The notes beneath the pieces were generated by a model. That model saw nothing but the letters and a program-made list of their open reading frames with translations, made no database searches and was not told where the DNA came from. From Monodelphis domestica (lineage: Eukaryota > Chordata > Mammalia > Didelphimorphia > Didelphidae): 64,000 bases of DNA. The translations under genes were made by a program, and so were the position numbers. The stretch covers positions 221,148,105 through 221,212,104 of the forward strand of contig NC_077233.1 of NCBI RefSeq assembly GCF_027887165.1. The letters are read 5' to 3'. Positions 34,630 to 45,700 of this stretch are shown in pieces. How positions within the stretch are numbered: the first letter of the stretch is position 1; each line of letters opens with the position of its first letter.

Positions 34630-35740
34630 AAAGCAAATTAATTTGGAGTTAGAACATCTGGATTCAGGTTCGTGATCATAAGATCACTAGTTTTAGGATG
34701 GAGGGACATAGTGGTGGGGATAATGGTGGAAAAGGTCCTGTGGAGATGAATCAGCAGTGGAGCAGATGAAATCACCTTTAGATTTTAAACTTTTCCTTCA
34801 TTTGGAGGGTCAGCCAATCAGATGTTGAGACCTCTGGGGCAGGGAGAACTGGGGCAAAGTAAGCTTCCAGGGCAAAGAGGTTTCAACAGCAAGATAGAGG
34901 AGATCAATCAGCTGTGCAGCCTGTGGAGGGATTTTATGAGTCTTTCATATTCTAAATGCAGCTTTTTCTTTTCCCTTTTTTTTTTCTTTTTGGTCTGGGC
35001 CTATGATTTTGCTGGTATAAGAAGTTTCTAGTGTAGAGACTTCCTCTGCTGATACTGAAAAGCAAATCATCTATAACTTACAATCTTAACAAGGGTCCAT
35101 GAAGTGGGGGTTGTTTTAAATATTTTGATAAATGTATTTCAGTATTTATTCACTTAAAAGCCTTCTTCTGAAAAGGGCTCTATAGGCTTCAACAGGCTGC
35201 TAAAGAGGTTGGAGACACTAAAAAAGGTTAAGCACCCTGGACTTGGAGAATTGTTAAGGGGTACTTGCCCATGGTCACAAGGTAGCAGGTGAAAGAGTTT
35301 ACTGTATTTAAAGGTCAACACTCCTTTACAATCAAGCCATACTACTTTTTTTGAATGACTCAATTTTCTTTTATTCTGTCTTGAACCTCTTCCCTCCCTA
35401 TTGTCCCTGCTCCACTGATTGAGAAAGGAAGAAAAACAAAACCTATATATATATATATGGGTTTTGTGTGTTTGTATAATCATGTAAAACAAATTTCTGA
35501 ATTAACTGTGTCCAAAATATTAAAGGGAAAAGAAAAAGAAATATATTTTAATGTGAACTGAGTTTAATGGAGGTGAATGGTAAATCATGCTCCTTGTATA
35601 TTATACTACCTATACATGGAAAAAAATAGATTAAAATAAAAGACCCAATCTCAGCTTTTTATTCATTTATCTTGTGTTTGCATGAGCTTTTACAAACTTG
35701 GTTGGATTTTGTCAGCAAAATTATAAAAGCATGCTGATTA
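34630..35740. other. No gene recognised; one weak repeat trace
   Basis: GGCTCTATAGGCTTCAACAGG with AAAAAAGGTTAAGCACCCTGG (35170-35245) resembles a mammal-wide interspersed repeat that I cannot name. A short (TA)n lies at 35443-35458. The rest is unassigned. Confidence 0.4.
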
Positions 35741-35745
35741 GGTCC

Positions 35746-36469
35746 GTGAGTGTGAAGCCCCCTGCCCCCTTTTATGATTATAATAGTATTAGCTTTTATG
35801 ATTATTTTAATAACATAATCATTAGTTTTGAGTGAATAGTCAAAGTAATAGTTTGCTTTATAAAATTATAGGGGTTAGCTAAGAAAGTTACAGTTTAGGG
35901 TGGTATCAAATCTTGTTTACATCCTTTGACCTTAAGCTTATAACCAAAAGTTATGATCAAGTCCACCACACTCTATTGGGTACAAGCTCAAGATGGTCAG
36001 GAAAGAGAAGGGAGGCCTGCCCTGGGTAAAGAGGTGGAGGCCTGCTTTGGGTATAAGTTCAAGACAGTCACACAGGCAGTGGAAAGCCACTGGTTTCAAC
36101 AAAGCACTGACTCCTAATATTGTCAGTAAAAGATACCAATAGTGCAAAGGCCTTTAAAAGGTCAGCAATAATAATAGACTTAAGTTATCACCCAAAGTGA
36201 TAACTTTTGCATTCACTAGCTCAATCTGCACCTCCTTCACTAATTAAGAACTGCCTATGTGAAAGATATGAGCATCTTTTTCTTTTTTTTTGCTATCATT
36301 GTCACTATATCATAAGGTTTCTCTCTCTAAAAAAAAGGCCATCTTCTAAGGCTCAGGGTCTCTGGTTCTGATGAAACCAGGGTTAGGCTTTACTGTGAGG
36401 TGGGTCTCCTTTCAATAAATCTATTATTTAGCTTGGAGTTCTGTATTGGTGTGATAAATTTTCACCACA
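35746..36469 (+). mobile_element. Solo LTR with 5-bp target duplication (family C)
   Basis: Flanked by GGTCC at 35741-35745 and 36470-36474. It begins GTGAGTGTGAAGCC and ends TTTTCACCACA, with AATAAA near the end (about 36415). A 5-base duplication differs from the 4-base duplications of families A and B, pointing to another retrovirus class. Fossil. Confidence 0.75.
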
Positions 36470-36719
36470 GGTCCAATATAAATTCATGCTATATAACCTC
36501 AACTGGGTTCTCACTGGAGTCAGGCAAATCTGTTCTGCTTCCATTTGCTGTCCTCATCAAACCATAAGGTGACACAAAGCCTTCAACTCATGTTTTCTTC
36601 CCACCTCTCACTTTCCTGAAAAAATTGAAGATATTTACTAAGAGCTCTTTCTTCCCATCCTATCTTGTGGGAGAAACACATCTAAAAAGTAACTCAACTT
36701 AGGTGTGTTTCTGCCACAG

Positions 36720-37120
36720 CAAGAATGTGAGGCCCAAACTCAGTTTTATCCAAAAGTAAGAAAATAATTTTATTTGAAAAAGAGATTTTAAAGAAAGTAT
36801 AGAGGCCTAATAGCTGTTAGAATAGCTTCAGGCCTAACTAGATAGCCTTAGGGCTGATAGGTCAGCCCTGGTGCTAGTAAAGTAGCCACTTTGGAGCTGA
36901 TGAAATAGCAGTTCTGGCTATAGAGAAGCAGCCCCTTTGGGGATCAGGGTTTGCATATTTATTGAGGGACAGTGCCACCTTTTCTCAAAATAGCTCATCC
37001 CTGGACATTACAATTGTGGTTTTGGGTCTCACAGGTCATAGGTGAATTTTAGGGACATCAGAAAGAGAATAAGGACTATGAACAGGCTTGGGGGATTTCC
37101 CTAGCCAGACAGAGCCTTTA
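36720..37120. repeat. Probable retroelement-derived segment with a degenerate ~22-bp array
   Basis: Between about 36806 and 36945 the sequence repeats a pattern like CTGATAAAATAGCCCTTTGG about six times with heavy variation. It sits between LTR-like pieces, but no ends or duplications were found. Confidence 0.4.
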
Positions 37121-37124
37121 GTGC

Positions 37125-37950
37125 ACATGTTCCATGTTTCCCCCATTGTCTATCTGTCATCATTTGTCAGTATGGGAGAGGTCTTGCTATCCTTCTGGAA
37201 TGTTTCATTTGAAGATGAGAACATGGGACAGGGATACAGTCTAGTAGATGACCACTATAGGTAATTAATAGTGCCTAACAGTTCAAAACTAAGGTAATAC
37301 AGAACAATATAAGCAATTAATAACAATGAACAGCACAAAGCTGATGCCCAGTGTAGAACTCTATAGATCACTAGTACAGGTGATTGACAATACAGAATGG
37401 CTAATTGATTAATACCATAGATTCTGCAATTTATGCTTGACTAACACTGAAACTACAGATTCTGCAATTTATACATAACTAGTACTAACTAGTGAGAAAT
37501 AGAAGATTTTAGAACATGAGAGTCCTGCTTCCATCACTGCCCCTCAGTGCTCACTGTCCACCTCTATCACCTACTTATTTTTATATCATTTATACATCTT
37601 TCCCCACTATAGTCTTCTTTACTCATATCTTGAACCAAGAGGTAGTCTTCCTTGTCAAGACAAACCCCTTTCTATTATATGTATCCTTTATCTAATCTCC
37701 TCTTGCCTTCTCTAGCAGATTGCCTCTACTATCCTCTCCAAACTCTTTTTTTAGTAGTCCATCTTTGCCTGTCTTCAGGCTTCTTCCTATTGTGGGAAAG
37801 TAAAGGCAGGTTCTTGCCAACAGTATTAGGAGCTCAGACCTCTGTTCAGCTGAAGCTACGAAAATGTTTATTTGAAGATTGTTATATGGAGTGTGGCCAG
37901 GGCAATGGAATAGCAATTAAGGGATTAAGGCTTCTAGAGTTGAAGAACCA
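37125..37950. other. No gene recognised
   Basis: AT-rich, with short repeats of ATTCTGCAATTTAT near 37420 and 37455. Possibly retroelement-derived, but unassigned. Confidence 0.35.
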
Positions 37951-37954
37951 AGGC

Positions 37955-38218
37955 CATGGTGGTGAACTTATGGCACAGGCGTTACAGAGGGCACTCAGAG
38001 CCATCTCTGTGGGCATGCATGCTGTTGCCTTCGCCCTAGCACAGAGTTCAACAGAATTCGTTACTAGAAAGGCAAAGGGACACAGGGCTAGGCTGCTCCC
38101 TGCCCTTCTCCCTAGCAGCCCAATAGGAGTGCTTCCTCCCTCCCCTATCTGGGGTAAGGCAGGGAGGGGGGACTCATGCCAAGTGAGGGTTGTAGTTTGG
38201 GCACTTGATCTCTTGCCT
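37955..38218 (+). mobile_element. Non-autonomous hAT (Charlie-like) DNA transposon
   Basis: The left end, near GGTGGTGAACTTATGGCAC followed by CAGAGGGCACTCAGAGCC, and the right end, near GTAGTTTGGGCACTTGATCT, are the hallmark ends of this hAT group (consensus start CAGTGGTGGCGAACC). It has no transposase. Confidence 0.65.
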
Positions 38219-38511
38219 CCTTCCATTCTTGGGAATTCCCCACCTTTTCTTAGAATCTTTCTCCCCTTGGTGTTTCAGGGCATTCCCGGTCAAAAACCCT
38301 GGAAAATGGGTGTTGAGGAGGCGGTTCTCTTTCACATAGAGGTGTTTTTTAAAGGTCTACACACCATAAGGTTAACTTAAGACACAAAAAAGAGAAAAGA
38401 GAGCATGTGCAGGTTTAGGGAGATTTCCCTTAATTACAAAGATCTCAGACTCTTCCCAACACCCCAGTGCAGATGTGGTATGTTCTCTCCTGAGTCCTTG
38501 ACATCACCTTG

Positions 38512-38760
38512 TGAGAAATGCTCTACCCCTTTTTATGATTGTTTTATTAGTGGTTCTAAGGCTTGATTTATTTAAAATTGTAGGTATTACATATAGGTAT
38601 GTAGGTACTACATAGGCATTAATATTTAATGAAATCATACTCAGCATTTAGTGACGATGGTCTTAAACTTGTAACTTAGCCTTCTCAGCAATGAACTGAT
38701 TGTTTTTTTCTCTCAGATTGAGGCTCAGTTGTTAAATCCTATAATTTGGACCTTCTCAGT
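38512..38760 (+). mobile_element. Possible family C LTR fragment
   Basis: TGTGAGAAATGCTCTACCCC with TTTTTATGATTGTTTTATTAG resembles the start of the LTR at 35746. It is truncated, and its limits are uncertain. Confidence 0.35.
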
Positions 38761-38898
38761 CTCTCTCTTAAAGGGTCCTTTCTCTCCTTGGACACTGTGG
38801 CCAACTTGGTACAGGTCCTTATGTCAAGCTTGGACGAATACAATAAGTTGCTGGTTATTCTAGTCTATCTTCCATTCCACTGGGTGAATAATCTAAGT

Positions 38899-39085
38899 CA
38901 GTGATGGCAAACCTTTAAGAGACTATGTGCTGTGCCTCATCTCCCCACTGAGTGCACCTTCTCACTCCAGGAGAGGGAGAAAGTGCTTCCATTAGGCTAG
39001 TAGGTGGAGAGGCAGGTGAAGTGAAAAAAATATCATCAGGCTGGGGGAGAGGGGGAGCCTGGGTGGTGGGGTGAGGCCATGGTTC
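38899..39085 (-). mobile_element. hAT (Charlie-like) DNA transposon fragment, reverse
   Basis: Begins CAGTGATGGCAAACC followed by TTTAAGAGACTATGTGC, the reversed right end of the element type at 37955. Its far end abuts the LTR at 39104. Confidence 0.6.
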
Positions 39086-39103
39086 AGTTTGATGTCACAG
39101 GAC

Positions 39104-39888
39104 TGTCAACTTGAAATCTGGAGACCCCAATTCTGCCCCTGTCCCCAGAGAATACGCCCCGAGGGAAGTCCCAGATTTATCCATTTCAGACTGAATAATA
39201 GACCCTAAAGTTCTTGATAATTGCAGGTTAGGTTGTTAAGGTCCGGGAATTCACCCCCCCCCCCCCCCCCACCACCAAGGAAGGATCTCGGGCAATGTAA
39301 TCAGACACAGAACAGGCCCTTTATTGAAAAAAAGACTGATACGCTCATCAGTGGGAACTCTGCTGTCAGAGTTCCAAATTGCTTCTGACAGGCTGGGGTT
39401 TAAATACTTTTTCATGAATAACCTTTGTTGAAAGTTGCTTTTTGCACCTGGGGTCTTGGTGCTGGAGTTTATCAGGGACCTTGGACAGGCCCCAGCACAA
39501 GCCCGGAGCTTATCTGTCTATGGGGCCTTGGCATTTTTCCTGGCTGAATTTCTCAGGGCAACTTTCAATTTTGATCTCCCTCATTTCCAACTTCTTTTTC
39601 TCTTAGGGGGGCAGAGGGGGTGCCTGCCCACTGAGGCTAGATCTCCCTCAAGGTGGGGCTAGCAGATCTAAGCAAATGCTAAGTACCCTTTTAGTCTTAG
39701 AAGTTCCCTGATTATATCAGAGATCCCTTCCCAAGAAGACCAACACCTGTGCAGGAACCATAAAAACCATTTGGTTTTTAGGTGCTTGACTCTGTGTGGC
39801 CACTGAATATTGAACACTATCTCTTTCCTGATTGAAGACTTGGTTTTTCTGACTACTTTAGTAGTTCTGTGTTTTTCCCAGGTTAACA
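39104..39888 (+). mobile_element. Solo LTR (family A), 4-bp target duplication
   Basis: Starts TGTCAACTTG and ends GGTTAACA, flanked by GGAC at 39100-39103 and 39889-39892. It contains a poly-C run at about 39255-39272. Same family as 17579-19196 and 21702-21941. TG...CA ends and a 4-base duplication fit an ERV1-class element. Only the LTR remains. Confidence 0.88.
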
Positions 39889-39929
39889 GGACTAAGTGAT
39901 CTTCCTATGTAAATGAAAGATTTGACCTT

Positions 39930-40975
39930 GTCAAGAAACCCCCTTCATTCCATTCAGTAAACTTCACTGGCTTCTTATTCTACAGGATCAAATATAAAAT
40001 ACTGATTGGCTTTTAAAGGTCTTTATAACCTGACCTAGGCAGATAGATGGTATAATGGATAAAATATCATGTCTGAAGTCAGGAAGGCTCATCCTTCCCA
40101 AGTTCAAATCTGGCTTCAAGACATTTAACTAGCAGTTGTATTATCCTAATCAAGTCATTTGACACTGAGTCAGTTTCCTCATCTGTCAAACTAGGGAACC
40201 TTGGCAAACCTTGTCTTTGCCAAGAAAACTCCAAATGCTGGTCATAGAAGAGCCAGATTTGAGTGAACAACAACCTGACTTCTTGCTACCTTTCCAGTCT
40301 TCTCACATCTTACTTCCCTTGAACTAGTCTGTGCTCCAGCTGCCATTTCTGAAAAATCTGTAATAGTTTTAGAAAGAAATTTATTAGGTTTTTGGTAGAG
40401 GAGAGTAAGCTAGAAAGTGGATGTGGCCCTCTCACTTCCAGGCTCTGGTAGATTTCCAATTAAATAAAATGTAGACATTTTGCCAAAAGGGTAACCTGAA
40501 AACAAGGTTAATTGAGATGGCTATCAGTAAAGTAAACATTCAATAAAATCTGGGCCTATGCCAAAAACCCACAAGAGGAATCCAAAACCCGAACTTGGGT
40601 ATATGTAACTCTGACAATGACACCAACCTTGGAGCTGCTCCTTATGCAAGATACTCCATCTCCCAATTTCACTGTCTGTCCCCCATACATAAGAGGAAAG
40701 CTTTCTCATTCTTCTCCAGCTTCTGGCTTCGACCCTCTATAAGAAGCTATTCCCAATCTCCCTTCAATTTAGTGCTTTCTGAGAATTCTCCCAGTTTGCT
40801 ATCTACCTGTCCATTAGTTGTATGTAGTTATTTGCACATCACCTCCCCATTAGACTGTGAGTTCCTTGAAGACAAGGAAGGTTATAATTGGGCTTTTTTT
40901 AGTATCCCCAGAGCTTAGCCCTAGGCCTGGTACACAGTAAACTCTTAGTAAATATTTGTGCATAGATTGACTCAC
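39930..40975 (+). repeat. L2 LINE 3' end, split by a type 2 SINE
   Basis: ACTTCACTGGCTTCTTATTC and AAAGGTCTTTATAACCTGAC lie to the left of the SINE. TCTGTGCTCCAGCTGCC, GACTGTGAGTTCCTTGAAGA and GGTACACAGTAAACTCTTAG lie to its right, in L2 3' order. Confidence 0.7.
40035..40271 (+). repeat. Type 2 SINE with 8-bp target duplication
   Basis: Forward copy with GTTCAAATCTGGCTTCAAG and TTTGCCAAGAAAACTCCAAA, ending TGAACAACA. AACCTGAC flanks it at 40027-40034 and 40272-40279. Confidence 0.88.
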
Positions 40976-41187
40976 AGATCTTCCATTTATGCAACCTCCA
41001 GCTGCTAGCACATCCTCTTAGGGTTACTGAGGTTACTGTTTGGATTTTTTGTTTGTGGTTATGGTAGGTCTAGACCCATCCCCACCCCCCCAGCACACTA
41101 AAAGGTAAACTCCCAAAAGAGGCTCTACATCTACCTCACAGCCCCGCCCCAGACTCAGCACAGCCTCCCACGCCTCCTTGTGACTGG

Positions 41188-41424
41188 GGCGGAGCTGAGC
41201 GACCATCGCCCAGGGACCTGAGTCACCATGGGTGCCTCTCGGGTAGGTGGGTAGGATCCGGGGGCGTGGGCTTCTAGAAGTTGCCCGGGCGCTCGGGAGA
41301 AGAGGCGGGGTAGGAAGGAGACTCTACGTCGTAATTGGCTAGTTGCTTGGTGACGCAATTGGAGAGCGCTGAACCGTGACTTAGCAATAGTTTTTCCCAG
41401 GTGAATTTGAGAGAGTATATATAG
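41188..41424 (+). promoter_or_regulatory. ZFAND2A: ZFAND2A stress-responsive promoter (HSE, ARE, CCAAT, TATA)
   Basis: Seen: a TATA box TATATATA at 41416-41423 predicts transcription starting near 41447-41455. Upstream lie an inverted pair of heat-shock units (TTCTAGAA, 41272-41279) followed by a degenerate third unit, GC boxes near 41187 and 41304, inverted CCAAT boxes near 41334 and 41358, an exact antioxidant-response core GTGACTTAGC (41376-41385), a C/EBP-ATF-like TGACGCAAT (41351-41359) and an AP-1 site TGAGTCA (41219-41225). Known: the mammalian gene is a direct HSF1 target induced by arsenite. Inference: the ARE and ATF-like sites would add NRF2 and ATF4 input. Binding cannot be shown from sequence alone. 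Confidence 0.8.
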
Positions 41425-41447
41425 TCGGCACCGGCGTTTTGAGTGCT

Positions 41448-41532
41448 ATTAACTTCTTGGATTTAGCTGGCTCGTCTTCTCCGGTCTGCTCGGTCTCTCA
41501 AGGTTGCATTTGGAATTCCCGGGGACATCCTG
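41448..41532 (+). other. ZFAND2A: ZFAND2A non-coding exon 1 (approximate 5' end)
   Basis: The exon starts about 25-30 bases after the TATA box and ends at 41532 before a consensus donor GTGAGG. It has no ATG. The next acceptor, after a pyrimidine-rich run, is at 42678-42679, so intron 1 is 41533-42679 and exon 2 begins at 42680 with 49 bases of leader before the ATG. The exact 5' end is inferred from TATA spacing only. Confidence 0.65.
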
Positions 41533-42164
41533 GTGAGGGTTTTCCTGACTCCCTCCCTTCCCTGGCAGCCACCTCCCTCGCTCTTTCGTTGTGCTAACTA
41601 AGAGTGAAAGAAGAGGTAGTGGAGAGGTAGGGCTGAGTGCGCGGGCACAGCGGGCTGTTTCTTGATGGTCTTGAGGGCGCGGGAACGCTGTATTTCTTAC
41701 TGCTGTCGCTTTTCATTACCGGACACTCTGGTAAAGGCAGCCCAGGGTTTCTTCCCTCCACACTTAGACAGCTGGGGTGAAATGTTTGCTGTGCTGTTGA
41801 CTGTGTAAGCGAGTTACTTATCCTCTCGGGGTTTATCCTCTCGGGGTTACTTGTTTGTAAAGTACACGTACTACCAACTGCTCCGTCTAAGTTGTGATAC
41901 ATGTTGTGAATACGCCCAGGGCAGTACAAAACAGTTCTTTAAGCTAATAGTATAAAATTTGGGCGAGTATTTCAGTCGCATCGTAAAGGTTAACGCTTTC
42001 CCATGTTCGTGGCCAGAACTGACTTTAACTACTCGGGTAAAAATCAAATTTTTTACCATACCTGAGCAGTCTAAAGTCTGGACTTTCACATGTTATTGAA
42101 AAACAAATATGAGGGATAGTTTGTTCTAACTTGATTTAAGCCTAAAGTAGCTAGCAATTACCTA

Positions 42165-42355
42165 CATAGCACTTTAAGGTTTGAAAACTTAAGGTTTGAG
42201 TTGATCTCACGGCCCGGGGAGGCAGGATTATTCCCATTTTTACTAATGAGATAATCGAGGCACACAGCTTTGACTGACTTCATAACACTGGTTGGGCATG
42301 CCTGAGGCAGGATTTCAACTCGACCAGATCCGAGTGTGCCATCTAGCTGCACGTA
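42165..42355 (-). repeat. MIR-type CORE-SINE, reverse, in ZFAND2A intron 1
   Basis: CACTTTAAGGTTTGAAAACTT, GAGGCAGGATTATTCCCATTT and GAGATAATCGAGGCACACAG, then GCAGGATTTCAACTCG, in reversed MIR order. Confidence 0.6.
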
Positions 42356-42728
42356 CATGCATATTTATAAATCTCTCTTCTTTCTGAGGAACTTGATAAT
42401 GTGTTAACTTTTCTCCCAGCAGTCCGCTTCTTTAAACTCGAACCCAATAGTTAAAATGAACTGCAAGGGGGCTCAGTGACTCTAGCTAATGCTGTTGTGC
42501 ATTCCCTTTCTTTGTAAACCCAAAATTAGTGGGTCGTTAAGCATATCAACATTAGCATTTGAGTAAGAGTTGATCACCACCCATCCTTCCCACCCGTTGG
42601 GGGCCCCTATGAAGACTATATGGAAATTTGTAAATCTGGATTATGGTTAGGTCACTCTTGCCATATTTTTCCCCTCCAGGTCTTTTTGACTGCAACATTG
42701 CATTCTGTCACTAGCATTTTTTCTTACA

Positions 42729-45700
42729 ATGGAATTTCCAGACTTGGGAAAGCACTGTTCTGAAAAAACTTGTAAGCAACTAGGTAAGCTTCGTTAATGG
42801 AATATGAATTGAAAATGTATGATTTGGGTGCTTATGTGAATGAATGAGAAAGTCTATAGTTTTGCTGATCACATCCCATGTGTCAAGGCCTTTGCACATT
42901 TTATTTAAAAAAGCTTGACAATTCAGTATTAGGTTAGTTAAGCACAAATTTGTTTTTAATCCACATTTTTGGTACTACAAGATAGTGTCTTATGGAACTG
43001 TAACTATAGATTTCAAGAGTAGTAGGTAGCTTTGTGAAATATTGTGATTGACATTTTGAGTTAAACTTGATAAAATTCCTACAAAATTTGTTTAGTTAAT
43101 GACAAAATGTTAAAGGCCAAAATATAAATGCAGTTCTTTTTGTTTTAGTTCTCAAAATATTTTAATGTCTTCTCTAGATTTTCTTCCATTAGAATGTGAT
43201 GGATGTAACAAAGTCTTTTGTAAAGATCACCATAAATCCAGTCGCCATAAATGTAGTGCTGCATATAAAAAGGTAATTCAGACTTTGCTGTTTTTAGAAA
43301 TTCCAAAAGTATAGACATGGGAACTCATTTTTGACACATTTTAAGAGAATTAAAAATTAGCAGTTTTCATTCATACATACATACATAAGTTAATATGTGG
43401 TTAAAAACAAGTAAAAAATGAAGAAGGGGTTTATTTATCAGGTGGCAAGTTAGACTAGATTGTCCCTCAAGTCCATTTCACTTTTAAAATTCTGAATTTT
43501 ACTAAAGATCTTACAACTTAAAATATTCTTTCTTGAGCCATGCTGTTTTCAAACAAGATATAAAGATTTGAACCTAGGACTTCCTGTCTCTGGGGCCTGG
43601 CTCTCAATCTGCTCAGTTAGCTGCCCTTTTAGAATAAACATTCTTTCCATCTTGTTGGGAGAATGAGACCCAGACTAGCAACATGACCTGCATGGTCATA
43701 TTGTCCCAAAGACCAAAGCAAAGATTCAAACTTTGGTTTAAGTCTAATGTCCTTGCTACTATGCTATGCTCTTCAGGGTTACTAACTGGAATTTGAATCT
43801 ATTTTCAAGAGTGTAAAGATGTGTCTGCTCTAATTGTAAAACTTTTTGTAAAGACAACTTAATAGTTTAAAAATGATCTTTCAAAGCCCAATTCATAAAG
43901 GCAAAAGAAGTTCTAAAGATTATTGAACAGTTTGAAATTTTATTGAAATATCTGCCACCTCTGGCCAATACTTAATCTCTTTGGCCCTTTTTTCTAAAGC
44001 ATTTCCAGAGTGATTCATGAATCAGTTTTCATTAGTTATTTTACCATATTAGTTATGCAATTTTACTGCAGTCACATATAAAACTAGAAGAATCAGAACA
44101 AGTTTCAGATTTTTTTATCCTTTCTAGACCCATATTATTTTTCTTTAGAAGTTTTGGGTTTTCCTCAACCTTTTACATTTGTGGTTTTTAGGATGTTCAG
44201 GTTCCAGTGTGCCCACTTTGTTGGGCCCCTGTTCCAGTAGGAAGAGGAGAAATTGCAGATATTGTGGTTGGAAAACATATGGATGATGATTGTAAACATA
44301 ACCCAGCTAAGGAAAAACCAAAAGTAAGTAGAATTTTTCATAAGTGGTGAAATTTAAAAAAAGACTCAACACCTTATACTGCCCCAATTCAGTCCTTAGA
44401 GATTTTCTTTTCATTCACCTTTTACCATTGTAGATAATTTAATAGTCACAGTTCCACTTCTGATTTCTTTTTATTTGGGTTTTGAGAATATTTAATGACC
44501 CTAAAAATCACTTTTCATATTGATTACTAGTACTGAGAAATCCTTTTATGCAAACAATATTGGGCTATTACAAGGAACTATAATAACTGTAATCAAAATG
44601 AAACTTAAGAGTCTTTTATTAATTATTTAAGTTAAGGGATTTTGTTCTCTCCACCCACATTTGGACAACTTAACATTCTCTAGAACATCTCTAGTCTTGC
44701 TACTTATACTAGCTTTGAAGTTTGGCAGTTGAGATTAATTGATTATAGGCACAATTAATTTCCAATTTGGGTACTTAATTGTGGATTTAAATTATCTCAT
44801 TCCTGCTACAGTATTTGTTTTAAACAAATGTTTCCTTGCTTGTTAGACCTATTTATTCTTTTGGTTGCTTTTAGATTTTCATACACCGGTGCTCAAAGGA
44901 GGGATGCAAAAAGAAAGAAATGTTAAAGTTGGTGTGTGAACAGTGTCAAGACAACTTCTGTATTAAACACAGACATCCTTTGGATCATAACTGCAAACAT
45001 AGGGATCATCCTATCTCCAAAGCAGGGTAAAAATCTGGTTTTAGCTGCTCCAGGCTAATACTATTAAAAATAAAGAATTCAAAACATTTATTAACCTGAG
45101 ATACAATTATGTCTTAAATGGCCAAGAAATGGTAGTATAGAACCAGTAATAAAATCATTCTATTCATTTTACAGCAGTAGCTACAGTGATTTAGAAACTA
45201 GTATAAATATGCCTAGCCCAGGGCTTGGAATAGGAAGACCTGAATTCAAGATTTGATTCATAAATGACAAGTTCAGATGTTTGTCCTTTGAAAATTCTGG
45301 ATTATCTGTCAACGTTCTTATTAGCTATCTTTAGAGTGGATAGGTCCCAGTATACTTTGTGCCCCAATAATAAGGGGAGAAAATACTGTCAGCCAACTTT
45401 CTGATTGAAGATTAGGGGCAGAATAGTTTCGAGTTTCTTTACTCAGTTTGTGGTATGAATGAAATTCCAGGTCTAGACCACACTGTACAAATGGGTTCAC
45501 AAAATGCCACTCAAGTTGACCTTGACTCTGGCTAAAATAGGGAAATAGTTAAAATATATATATATTTTAAAGTCCTTACTTTCTGTCTTAGTAACAACTC
45601 TAAAGACAGAAGGGCAAGGGCTAGGCAAAGGGGGTTAAGTGACTTGTCCAGGTCACACACACGTGTCTGAGGCCAGATTTGAACCTAGGTTTCCCAATTC

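Noticed and set aside
37652-38380. 242-residue open frame, the longest outside the L1
   Set aside because: Its middle and end run through a hAT element (37955-38218), its composition is not gene-like, there is no splice context, and I recognise no protein family.
1-41000. A host gene upstream of ZFAND2A
   Set aside because: I scanned both strands for splice-bounded coding exons and family motifs and found only mobile-element proteins.
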